Below are positions 17,799 to 26,189 of a stretch of 64,000 bases of DNA, piece after piece (the first letter of the stretch is position 1; every line of letters begins with the position of its first letter). The DNA comes from Micromonospora marina (GTDB lineage Bacteria; Actinomycetota; Actinomycetes; Mycobacteriales; Micromonosporaceae): positions 459,748 to 523,747 of the forward strand of contig NZ_FMCV01000001.1 in assembly GCF_900091565.1 (NCBI RefSeq), given 5' to 3'. The translations under genes and the position numbers were made by a program. Under the pieces are notes generated by a model. It saw only the letters and a program-made list of their open reading frames with translations, made no database searches and was not told the origin of the DNA.

Positions 17799-18053
17799 CT
17801 ACTTCCAGCGGAAGTGGACGAACAGGCGGCCGAAGTTCTTCGAGTCCTTCTCGACCCGGTGGTAGAGCTGCTTCACGTCCTTCTGGTCGAGGAAGCGCAG
17901 CACCTTCTTCTTCAACGCGCCCGACCCCTTGCCCGGGATGATCTCCACGAGCGTGGCCTTCTTCGCCACCGCCTCGTCCATGATCCCGCGCAGCGCGCGG
18001 TCGATGTCGTGGCCCTTGTTGTAGATGTCGTGGAGGTCGAGCTTGAGCTTCAC
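17799..18053 (-). CDS. Smr-domain protein
   Basis: Stand-alone Smr (small MutS-related) domain of 84 residues, with LKLDLHDIYNKG at the start and the nucleic-acid-binding loop EIIPGKGSGALKKKVLRFL in the middle; related domains nick or bind branched DNA or RNA. The last codons (Arg-Trp-Lys-stop) lie within the 16-bp repeat that also occurs at 16384, so the 3' end serves as attachment site for an integrated element and its reading frame was preserved by the insertion. It lies downstream of the TPR gene, from which a strong terminator (18071-18104) separates it. Confidence 0.88.
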   Translation of the reverse strand: MKLKLDLHDIYNKGHDIDRALRGIMDEAVAKKATLVEIIPGKGSGALKKKVLRFLDQKDVKQLYHRVEKDSKNFGRLFVHFRWK

Positions 18054-18070
18054 GGTCCCATCCTAGGTAC

Positions 18071-18104
18071 GCGGAAGGGCAGCCCGCCCGGGCTGCCCTT
18101 CCGC
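18071..18104. terminator. perfect 16-bp GC hairpin
   Basis: Arms 18071-18086 and 18089-18104 with a 2-nt loop, between the end of the TPR gene and the start of the Smr gene. It should stop leftward transcription from the TPR gene. Confidence 0.75.
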
Positions 18105-18112
18105 GTCATCGG

Positions 18113-18475
18113 TCAGCGACCGACCTTGCCCTCCACCCGGCGCAGGGCGGTGGCGTAGTCGGTGTTCGTCGAGTACATCGCGGCCGCGATGCGCAGGTGC
18201 CGCAGCGCGTCCACCGGCCGGTTCATCCGCTCCAGCGTGCGGCCGAGCACGTGGTGCGCGTAGTGGTCGCTCGGGTCGCGGTCGACCAGCTCGCGCAGCT
18301 GCTCCTCGGCCCGGTTGAGCTGGGCCGACTGGAAGTACGCGCGGGCCAGCAGCTGCCGGACCGAGGAGTTGTCCGGCTCCGCCTCGATGATCGGTTCGAG
18401 CAGCCGGGCCGCTCCGGTCGGGTCACCCGCTTCGAAGAACATGGTCGCCCGCCGGTACTCCGCCAGAAGATCCAC
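18113..18475 (-). CDS. tetratricopeptide-repeat protein
   Basis: 120-residue helical protein with about three TPR units, for example ATMFFEAGDPTGAARLLEPI, LARAYFQSAQLNRAEEQLRE and HVLGRTLERMNRPVDALRHL. It is soluble, with no signal peptide, and probably a protein-protein adaptor. The GTG at 18475 follows GAGGAGGTGG; an open frame to 18529 adds 18 residues without a better ribosome site. The partner is not evident from the neighbours. Confidence 0.88.
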   Translation of the reverse strand: MDLLAEYRRATMFFEAGDPTGAARLLEPIIEAEPDNSSVRQLLARAYFQSAQLNRAEEQLRELVDRDPSDHYAHHVLGRTLERMNRPVDALRHLRIAAAMYSTNTDYATALRRVEGKVGR

Positions 18476-18562
18476 TCGACCCACCTCCTCGTGTCGCGCC
18501 AGACCCTTGGTCCGACGCTGGCACAACACCGGCGCGAGCGCGAGTGTTCCTGCGGGTGAAGA

Positions 18563-19333
18563 TCAGGCGGTGGGGTCGTACCGGCCGCCGACCAGATCCC
18601 AGGCCCGGACACCACCGACGATTCCGGCCGTGTTCGGGACGATCACCACGTCGTCGCCCATCCGGGCCACCTGCTCGGGCCGGATCAGCCGGGAGTTGCC
18701 ACCGCCGAGATACAGCCGGTCCCAGCGGAACACCGGCCGCAGGCCGTCCACCACCTGCCGGATCCGCCGCGACCAGAACGCGTCACCCAGGCGCCGCCGT
18801 TCCGGCTCCCCCACGTACGTGTCATAGGTGGTGTTCCACCGCACCGGCGCGTGGGACAGCTCCAGGTGCGGGGCCAGCATCCCGCCGTCGAACAACGCGC
18901 TGCCCAGCCCGGTGCCGAGCGTCAGCACCAGCTCGCAGCCGGTCCCGGCGACCACACCCGCGCCGTGCACCTCGGCGTCGTTGAGCACCAGCGCGGGCAC
19001 GCCGAACGCCCCGGCCAGCGCGGTGCGCGCGTCGTACCCGGACCACTCGGCCACCAGGTCCGGGTCGACGCGGCTGCGCGGCCCGGAGCGGGTCACGTAG
19101 TGCGGCGTCGCCACCACCACGCCGTGCCGGATCATGCCGGGCATGCCGACGGTGAGCCGGTCCGCCGTGGGCAGGCGGGCGCCGAGATCCAGCAGCGTCT
19201 TGACGAACAGGCCGGGCGGCAACGGGTACGGCGTGGGCACGCGCAACGGCCGCGCGCGCATGGTCCCGGCGGCGTCCAGCACCGAGGCCTTGATCCCGCC
19301 GCCACCACAGTCGATCGCCAGTGTGGTCACCAC
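18563..19333 (-). CDS. ROK-family sugar kinase, polyphosphate-glucokinase-like
   Basis: 256-residue cytoplasmic kinase. The N-terminal phosphate loop LAIDCGGGGIKASVLD, the sugar/ATP segment VLNDAEVHGAGVVAGTG and LTLGTGLGSALFDGG are like those of polyphosphate/ATP glucokinases, which phosphorylate glucose with polyP. The catalytic Asp is in LNDAE. The usual second half, with a GHxxxD-type motif, is replaced by ELSHAPVRWNTTYDTYVGEPE, so the substrate may differ. Nothing nearby shows sugar uptake. It is divergent from the ABC-F gene. Confidence 0.8.
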   Translation of the reverse strand: MVTTLAIDCGGGGIKASVLDAAGTMRARPLRVPTPYPLPPGLFVKTLLDLGARLPTADRLTVGMPGMIRHGVVVATPHYVTRSGPRSRVDPDLVAEWSGYDARTALAGAFGVPALVLNDAEVHGAGVVAGTGCELVLTLGTGLGSALFDGGMLAPHLELSHAPVRWNTTYDTYVGEPERRRLGDAFWSRRIRQVVDGLRPVFRWDRLYLGGGNSRLIRPEQVARMGDDVVIVPNTAGIVGGVRAWDLVGGRYDPTA

Positions 19334-19418
19334 GGCTGTGAGTCTCCCTCAGACCGGCGCCGCCGCGAGCACGGGTCACGGCAATCCGGATGCGCCCGCA
19401 GGTAGGCTCGGTCACCTG

Positions 19419-21056
<1,638 letters not shown>

Positions 21057-21094
21057 TCCGTGCCGACCGGCGCGCGCGGGTCCACAATGAGCGC

Positions 21095-21412
21095 ATGCTC
21101 AAGTGGGAGTACGCGCTGCTGGTCCGTCGCCGCCAGGCCGCCACCACCGACACCGGGTGGGAGGTCGTCTTCATCTGGTACGGCCCGGACGGCTCCATGA
21201 TCGACGTATCGTCGTACGGCGACACCGCGCTGGCCCACCTGAACCGGGCCGGTGACCAGGGCTGGGAACTCGTCTCGATGAGCGAGGACCCGTCGCTGCC
21301 GGGCAACAACGAGCTGCACCGCTACCACCTCAAGCGCCCGAAGACGGCCCCTGCCCAGCCCCGTCAGCGCATGCGCGGCTCCCGCACGGTCCGCCGAGCC
21401 CTCTCCCCCTGA
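21095..21412 (+). CDS. DUF4177-like small protein
   Basis: 105 residues. An alpha/beta fold begins LKWEYALLVRRR and contains LAHLNRAGDQGWELVSMSED, the pattern of short DUF4177-type proteins of unknown role. The Arg/Pro-rich last 25 residues look disordered. The ATG at 21095 follows the ABC-F gene by 38 bp on the same strand, so co-transcription is possible. No signal peptide. Confidence 0.75.
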   Translation: MLKWEYALLVRRRQAATTDTGWEVVFIWYGPDGSMIDVSSYGDTALAHLNRAGDQGWELVSMSEDPSLPGNNELHRYHLKRPKTAPAQPRQRMRGSRTVRRALSP

Positions 21413-21528
21413 TCCCCTTCCCCCGCTCCCTCGCCTCTCCGCGCACCACCCGCCCCGCGGGGCGAGGGCGACAGGGGCGGGGCGAGGGGCGGGCGCATAT
21501 CGGGGCGAAAAGGGGGTAACGGGCGCGC

Positions 21529-22254
21529 ATGGTGGCGATGGGGCAGACCGCGCTCTCGGGTGAGCGACTCCGGCAGACCGACGGCTTCCTCGCCGAGGCG
21601 TGGGCCGACATGGTCCGGCACGACGAGCGGCTGCGCGGTACGGCGGTCGAGGTGCGCTTCGACCGGGGCGTGGCGCACCTGACCGGCGAGGTCGCCGACC
21701 CGGAGCGGCTACGGCTGGTGCGGGAGCTGATCGGTCGGCTGTCCGGCGTACTCGGGATCTGGTGCCGGGTCAGCGTGGCCGGGCGGGCGCCGGTGGTGGT
21801 CGACCTGGGCTGCGGCGCGACCAAGCAGTGGCCGGGCAACCTGGGGCTGGACATCTACCCGGCGGCGGGGGTGAACGCGGTCGCCGACCTGGCCGGTTCG
21901 CTGCCGCTGCGGGACGACTCGGTGGACGTGTTCTTCGCGGTGCACATCGTCGAGCACCTGATCGACTTCCTGCCGCTGTTCGACGAGTGCCACCGGGCGC
22001 TGCGTCCGGGCGGGGTGCTGCACGTCATGAGCCCGTGGTGGCGGCACGTCAACGCGGTGGCCGACCCGACGCACGTACGCCTGCTCGACGTGCAGACGTT
22101 CAAGGGCATCTGCGGTCAGCGCCCACCGGGTGCGCCGCGCTGGTATCCGCTGCACGTCGGCTGCGACGGAGCGTCGATCTTCGCCGACCTGACCCCACTG
22201 CCGCCGGACGCCCCCGCCCCCGCTCCTTCCCACCTGGCCCGCTTCTTCGACTGA
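21529..22254 (+). CDS. BON-like domain fused to a SAM methyltransferase
   Basis: 241 residues. Residues 22-85 (VRFDRGVAHLTGEVADPERL, RELIGRLSGVLGIW) match the BON (bacterial OsmY and nodulation) beta-alpha-beta pattern. Residues 88-200 are a class I methyltransferase: VVVDLGCGATKQWPG, LGLDIYP, ADLAGSLPLRDDSVDVFF, HRALRPGGVLHVMSP. BON domains usually sit in periplasmic or membrane-associated proteins, but there is no signal peptide here. The substrate is unknown. Start ATG 21529 or 21538 (two Met codons apart by three). No close operon partner; a dispersed hairpin follows at 22274. Confidence 0.8.
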   Translation: MVAMGQTALSGERLRQTDGFLAEAWADMVRHDERLRGTAVEVRFDRGVAHLTGEVADPERLRLVRELIGRLSGVLGIWCRVSVAGRAPVVVDLGCGATKQWPGNLGLDIYPAAGVNAVADLAGSLPLRDDSVDVFFAVHIVEHLIDFLPLFDECHRALRPGGVLHVMSPWWRHVNAVADPTHVRLLDVQTFKGICGQRPPGAPRWYPLHVGCDGASIFADLTPLPPDAPAPAPSHLARFFD

Positions 22255-22273
22255 GGACGCCCACGAACCACCC

Positions 22274-22336
22274 CGTCGATCATGAAGTTGGCGGCACTCA
22301 AGGAGATCGACTTCGCCGTCAACTTCATGATCGACG
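22274..22336. repeat. hairpin with 17-bp perfect arms, probably a dispersed repeat
   Basis: CGTCGATCATGAAGTTG (22274-22290) and its reverse complement (22320-22336) enclose 29 nt. The low-G+C arms differ from local composition. Similar GATCATGAAGTTG hairpins are, to my recollection, scattered between genes of Micromonosporaceae. Here it lies between two convergent genes and can act as terminator for both. Confidence 0.65.
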
Positions 22337-22353
22337 CGGCCGGCGGGGGCCGG

Positions 22354-23366
22354 CTAGGCGGATTCACGCAGGGCCAGGTGGTGAGGGGTTACCAGCTCGC
22401 GCGGTGGGGAGTCGCGGTCGGGGCCCAGGCGGCCGGCGAGCAGCTCGACCGCGAGCCGGGCGATGCGCTCCTTGTCCGGCGCGACGGTGGTCAGTGTCGG
22501 GATCGAGAAGCGACCGTCCTCGATGTCGTCGAAGCCGGCCACCGCGACGTCCTCGGGCACGCGCAGGCCCACCTCGTGCAGGGCACGCAACGCACCGAGG
22601 GCGAGCGTGTCGTTGAAGCAGAAGACGGCGTCGGGGCGTACCCCCTCGGTGAGCAGGTTGCGCACGGCGGCGGCGCCGCCCGCGCGGTGCCAGGCCGGGG
22701 CGGGCGCCACCAGCCGGTCGTCGTAGGCGATGCCGGCCTCGGCCAGCGCGGCGGTGTAGCCGGCCAGGCGGAGCCGGGCGCTGGCACCCTCGGGGGTCCG
22801 CTGGGAGCCGATCGCGGCGATCCGGCGGCGGCCGAGCCCGATCAAATGGGCGGTGATCTCGCGGGCGGCGGCCACGTTGTCGACCATGACGTGGTCGGCG
22901 GGGCCGTGGTCGGCGAGGCCGTGGTCGATGCGTTCGCCGAGCAACACAATCGGCAGGCCGGCCAGGGCGGCGAGGTGGTCGGCGGTGAGCGCGAGCGGGC
23001 TCAGGATCAGGCCGTCGATCATGTGGTCGCCGATCCCGCTGGCGGCCTTGCGTTCCTGCTCGGAGCCGCCGCCGGTCTGGTCGATGAGCACGGTCCAGCC
23101 GTGGTCGGCGGCGGCGGTGAGGACGTGCCGGGCCAACTCGGCGAAGTAGGGGATGTCCAGTTCGGGTACGGCGAGCGCGATCACCCCGGTCCGGCCCTTG
23201 CGCAGGTTGCGGGCCGACAGGTTGGGCCGGTAGTTGAGCGCGGCGATGGCCTCCTCGACCCGGCCCGGGTGTCGGCGCGCACGTGCTGGTAGCCGTTGAC
23301 GACGTTGGAGACGGTCTTCACCGACACTCCGGCGCGCTCCGCGACGTCCTTGAGCCTGTGCCGCAC
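22354..23366 (-). pseudogene. LacI-family transcriptional regulator with one frameshift
   Basis: Would be a repressor of about 337 residues. The GTG at 23366, with GGAAGGAAG upstream, opens the HTH RLKDVAERAGVSVKTVSNVVNGYQHV followed by RADTRA. The ligand-binding part (RVEEAIAALNYRPNLSARNL, then VIALAVPELDIPYFAELARH and the C-terminal GFDDIEDGRFSIPTLTTVAPD) is in the other frame. Adding one C on the coding strand at 23262-23263 gives ADTRARVEEAIAAL, exactly as in the family. Everything else looks intact, so this may be a working gene hit by a sequencing error, or a recent mutation. The ligand is probably a sugar, and the glycosidase upstream at 23780 is the natural target. Confidence 0.8.
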
Positions 23367-23529
23367 TGCACTTCCTTCCGGCGAATGCTGGCCGCACTGT
23401 ACCGCTTCACGACGACGTGACGGCCTCCTCACACAGGCGCTTACAACGTTGCATAATCCACTGCCAGAGGGTGACCGCGGTTGCCCGCACCAGCAGCGTG
23501 CCCGCCTCAGGGGTGGGGGGATGCTGGCC

Positions 23530-23645
23530 AGGTCGACCAGGATCGCGCTGGTGAGACCGGCGACGGCGGCGATGGAGACGAGCACCGCGGCCCAGCCGGC
23601 GCCGACCGCCCGGAACGCGGACGCGATCGGCGACGCCGGACATCG
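23530..23645 (-). pseudogene. scrap of an APC-family amino-acid permease
   Basis: About 37 codons on the minus strand read SPIASAFRAVGAGWAAVL and AAVAGLTSAILVD, the pattern of a transmembrane helix pair in APC permeases (Pro-Ile/Leu at the start, then a Gly-Leu-Thr-Ser turn). Nothing on either side continues the protein. It is a remnant between the LacI gene and the glycosidase gene. Confidence 0.5.
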
Positions 23646-23779
23646 ATCGGCCCCCAGGGTCTTGCGCCGGGCACGGATAGGTGAAAGTTTTCTACCTGTG
23701 GCTCGGGCAGAGCGGCGAATCTTGCCGTTGTGCCCGGCCGCCGCCCGTCCCCCCGGACCCGACGAAGGGACCGCACCGC

Positions 23780-25444
23780 ATGAAGGCAACTCGGCTCGGA
23801 GCCGCCGCGCTGGCCGCGGCGCTGCTCGGCACGCTGGTCGCCGGCACGCCGGCCCAGGCCGCCCCCGGCGACACCGGCACCGCCACTTCCCCCTCCACCG
23901 AATGCGTCACCGACCCGGCCACCCCCAAGCGCCAGTTCCGGGCCATGTGGATCGCCTCGGTGACGAACATCGACTGGCCCAGCAAGGACTCCTGGACCAC
24001 GCCGGACCAGGTGGCCAAGCAGAAGGCCGAATACCTGGCCTGGCTCGACCTCGCCCGGAAGCTCAACCACAACGCCGTCGTGGTCCAGGTCCGCCCGACC
24101 GCCGACGCGTTCTGGCCCTCGCCGTACGAGCCGTGGTCGGAGTACCTGACCGGCGTACGCGGCCAGAACCCCGGCTGGGATCCGCTGGACTTCCTGGTCA
24201 CCGAGTCGCACAAGCGCAACCTGGAGTTCCACGCCTGGTTCAACCCGTACCGCGTCTCCATGCCCGCGCCCGGCGGCGCCGGCGCCGACCTGTCGCAACT
24301 GGCCCCGGACAGCCCGGCCCGCCAGCACCCCGACTGGGTCTTCGCCTACCCGCCCGCCGGAGTCGCCGGCAGCCGGCTCTACTACAACCCCGGCATCCCC
24401 GAAGTCCGCGAGTTCGTCCAGACCGCGATGATGGACGCGGTCAACCGGTACGACATCGACGGCGTGCACTTCGACGACTACTTCTACCCGTACCCGAGCG
24501 GCACCCACCAGGTGCCCGACGACGCGACGTTCGCCGCGTACAACAGGGGCTTCACCGACAAGGCCGACTGGCGGCGGGACAACGTCAACCTGCTGATCCA
24601 GGAGATGAACGCCAAGATCAAGGCGGCCAAGCCCTGGGTGAAGTTCGGCGTCAGCCCGTTCGGCATCTGGCGCAACGCGTCGGCCGACCCGAACGGCTCG
24701 GACACCACCGGCTCGCAGTCGTACGACATCATCTCCGCCGACTCCCGCAAGTGGGTCAAGGAGGAGTGGATCGACTACATCGTGCCGCAGCTCTACTGGT
24801 ACATCGGCCAGTACCCGGCCGCCGACTACGCCCGGCTGGTGCCGTGGTGGGCCGAGCAGGTGCGCGGCACGCGGGTGCAGCTCTACATCGGCCAGGCCGA
24901 CTACAAGAGCGGTGAACCGGCGTACGGGTCGTTCTGGATGAACCCGCAGGAGCTGTCGAACCACCTGACGCTCAACCGGTCGTACCCGGAGGTGCTCGGC
25001 AACGTGCACTTCTCCGCGGTGCAGGTCCGGGCGAACCGGCTCGGCGCCACCGACATCTACGCGGCCGAGCACTACTCCCGCCCGGCGCTGGTGCCCGCCA
25101 TGACGCACCTGCCGCGCAAGCCGCTGCTGTTCCCGGTGGTCACCAAGGCCCAGCGGGAGGCGGACGGGGTACGCCTCAGCTGGCGGCAGCCGGCCGACGG
25201 CAAGGGTCCGCTCGGCACCGCCGCGTCGTACGCGATCTACCGGTTCGACGGGCTCGGCCTGGCCGGGCGCTGCGACTTCGCCGACGCCTCACACCTGGTC
25301 GGCACCGTCCGCGCCACCGACGGCGCTGTCCAGTCCTGGGTGGACACCACGGCGGCCGACGGCGCCCGGTACACCTACTACGTGACCGCACTGGACCGGC
25401 TGGCGAACGAGAGCCTGGCGAGCCCGCCGCGCTTCGTGCGCTGA
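23780..25444 (+). CDS. secreted family-10-like glycoside hydrolase (GHL10)
   Basis: 554 residues. The signal peptide MKATRLGAAALAAALLGT ends near AQAAPGD. Residues 45-400 form the GHL10/DUF187 TIM barrel with FRAMWIASVTNIDWPSK, VVVQVRPTADAFWPS, FHAWFNPYRVS, IDGVHFDDYFYPY with candidate catalytic Asp residues, KFGVSPFGIWRN and VPQLYWYIGQY. The C-terminal 90 residues look like a fibronectin type III or other carbohydrate-side domain (VRLSWRQPAD, YTYYVTALDRLANES). Related proteins are implicated in peptidoglycan or glycosaminoglycan-type polymer cleavage. The ATG at 23780 is preceded by GAAGGGA. It is divergent from the LacI gene, which may control it. Confidence 0.9.
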   Translation: MKATRLGAAALAAALLGTLVAGTPAQAAPGDTGTATSPSTECVTDPATPKRQFRAMWIASVTNIDWPSKDSWTTPDQVAKQKAEYLAWLDLARKLNHNAVVVQVRPTADAFWPSPYEPWSEYLTGVRGQNPGWDPLDFLVTESHKRNLEFHAWFNPYRVSMPAPGGAGADLSQLAPDSPARQHPDWVFAYPPAGVAGSRLYYNPGIPEVREFVQTAMMDAVNRYDIDGVHFDDYFYPYPSGTHQVPDDATFAAYNRGFTDKADWRRDNVNLLIQEMNAKIKAAKPWVKFGVSPFGIWRNASADPNGSDTTGSQSYDIISADSRKWVKEEWIDYIVPQLYWYIGQYPAADYARLVPWWAEQVRGTRVQLYIGQADYKSGEPAYGSFWMNPQELSNHLTLNRSYPEVLGNVHFSAVQVRANRLGATDIYAAEHYSRPALVPAMTHLPRKPLLFPVVTKAQREADGVRLSWRQPADGKGPLGTAASYAIYRFDGLGLAGRCDFADASHLVGTVRATDGAVQSWVDTTAADGARYTYYVTALDRLANESLASPPRFVR

Positions 25445-25454
25445 CCCTCACCGG

Positions 25455-25488
25455 ATGCCTCCGGGCCGCCTCGCCGGCCCGGAGGCAT
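25455..25488. terminator. 13-bp hairpin after the glycosidase gene
   Basis: Perfect arms 25455-25467 and 25476-25488, 8-nt loop, 11 bp past the stop codon. Confidence 0.75.
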
Positions 25489-25603
25489 TCGTCTGTTCAG
25501 GCGGATGTCAGCGAGCCGTTCCCCGGAGCATCGCCCCAGCTCACCCATTTGATCGACACTTGTCGACACCCGGAGATCCCGGCCACCCCCCGCGGAGGTA
25601 CCC

Positions 25604-26146
25604 GTGTCCCGTCGCCTCGCCACCACCCTCGCCGCCGCAGCACTCGCCCTGCTCACCATGCTCGGACCGGCCACACCGGCCGCCGCCGCGGTGAGCACCC
25701 AGCAGAAGCTGTCCGTCCTGACCAGTTGGACGCAGACCAGCGCGTCCAGCTACAACGCCTGGAACAGCGCCCGGCAGAACCGGGCCCCCTGGACCGAGTA
25801 CGGCTTCGACTGGTCCACCGACTACTGCTCGTCCAGCCCGGACAACCCGATCGGCTTCAGCTTCAAGCTCTCCTGCTACCGGCACGACTTCGGCTACCGC
25901 AACCACAAGGCGATGGGTGTCTTCTCGTCCAGCAAGTCCCGCCTGGACAGCGCCTTCTACGCCGATCTGAAGCGGGTCTGCGCCACGTACAACGCGGTGG
26001 TCCGGCCCGCCTGCTACAGCCTCGCCTGGACGTACTACCAGGCGGTGAGCGTCTTCGGTTCGGTCGCCGCCGTGTCGCAGGCCGACCTCGACCGCGCCGC
26101 CCGGATGAAGGCCGACGCCCAGCGCCGCGCTGCCGCCCGCACCTGA
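25604..26146 (+). CDS. secreted prokaryotic phospholipase A2
   Basis: 180 residues. Signal peptide RRLATTLAAAALALLTMLG to about AAAAV. The mature protein has the bacterial PLA2 catalytic helix CYRHDFGYRN (His-Asp pair) and the calcium-loop region FDWSTDYCSSSPDNPIGF upstream; four cysteines can form two disulfides. It cleaves sn-2 fatty acyl chains of phospholipids outside the cell. The GTG start at 25604 lies 5-6 nt after GGAGGT. Convergent with the large regulator gene; a shared hairpin separates them. Confidence 0.92.
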   Translation: MSRRLATTLAAAALALLTMLGPATPAAAAVSTQQKLSVLTSWTQTSASSYNAWNSARQNRAPWTEYGFDWSTDYCSSSPDNPIGFSFKLSCYRHDFGYRNHKAMGVFSSSKSRLDSAFYADLKRVCATYNAVVRPACYSLAWTYYQAVSVFGSVAAVSQADLDRAARMKADAQRRAAART

Positions 26147-26152
26147 CGCACC

Positions 26153-26184
26153 GCGGGGAGTCCGCCACCCGGCGGGCTCCCCGC
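26153..26184. terminator. bidirectional hairpin between convergent genes
   Basis: 14-bp arms 26153-26166 and 26171-26184 with one G-T type mismatch and a 4-nt loop, between the phospholipase stop (26146) and the stop of the regulator gene (26190). Confidence 0.75.
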
Positions 26185-26189
26185 CCGGC

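Larger units (their letters stand above)
16384..17811. mobile_element. degraded integrative element in the 3' end of the Smr gene
   Basis: CCGCTACTTCCAGCGG is found at 16384-16399 and 17796-17811 in the same orientation, bracketing a broken tyrosine-recombinase gene and a small zinc-ribbon gene. The right copy is the last codons and stop of the Smr-domain gene. This is how an integrase-borne element that targets a gene 3' end and restores it would look (attL/attR). At 1.4 kb it lacks replication or transfer genes and is a remnant. G+C is visibly lower between 16400 and 16960 than around it. Positions 16241-16547 otherwise show no supported gene. Confidence 0.65.
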
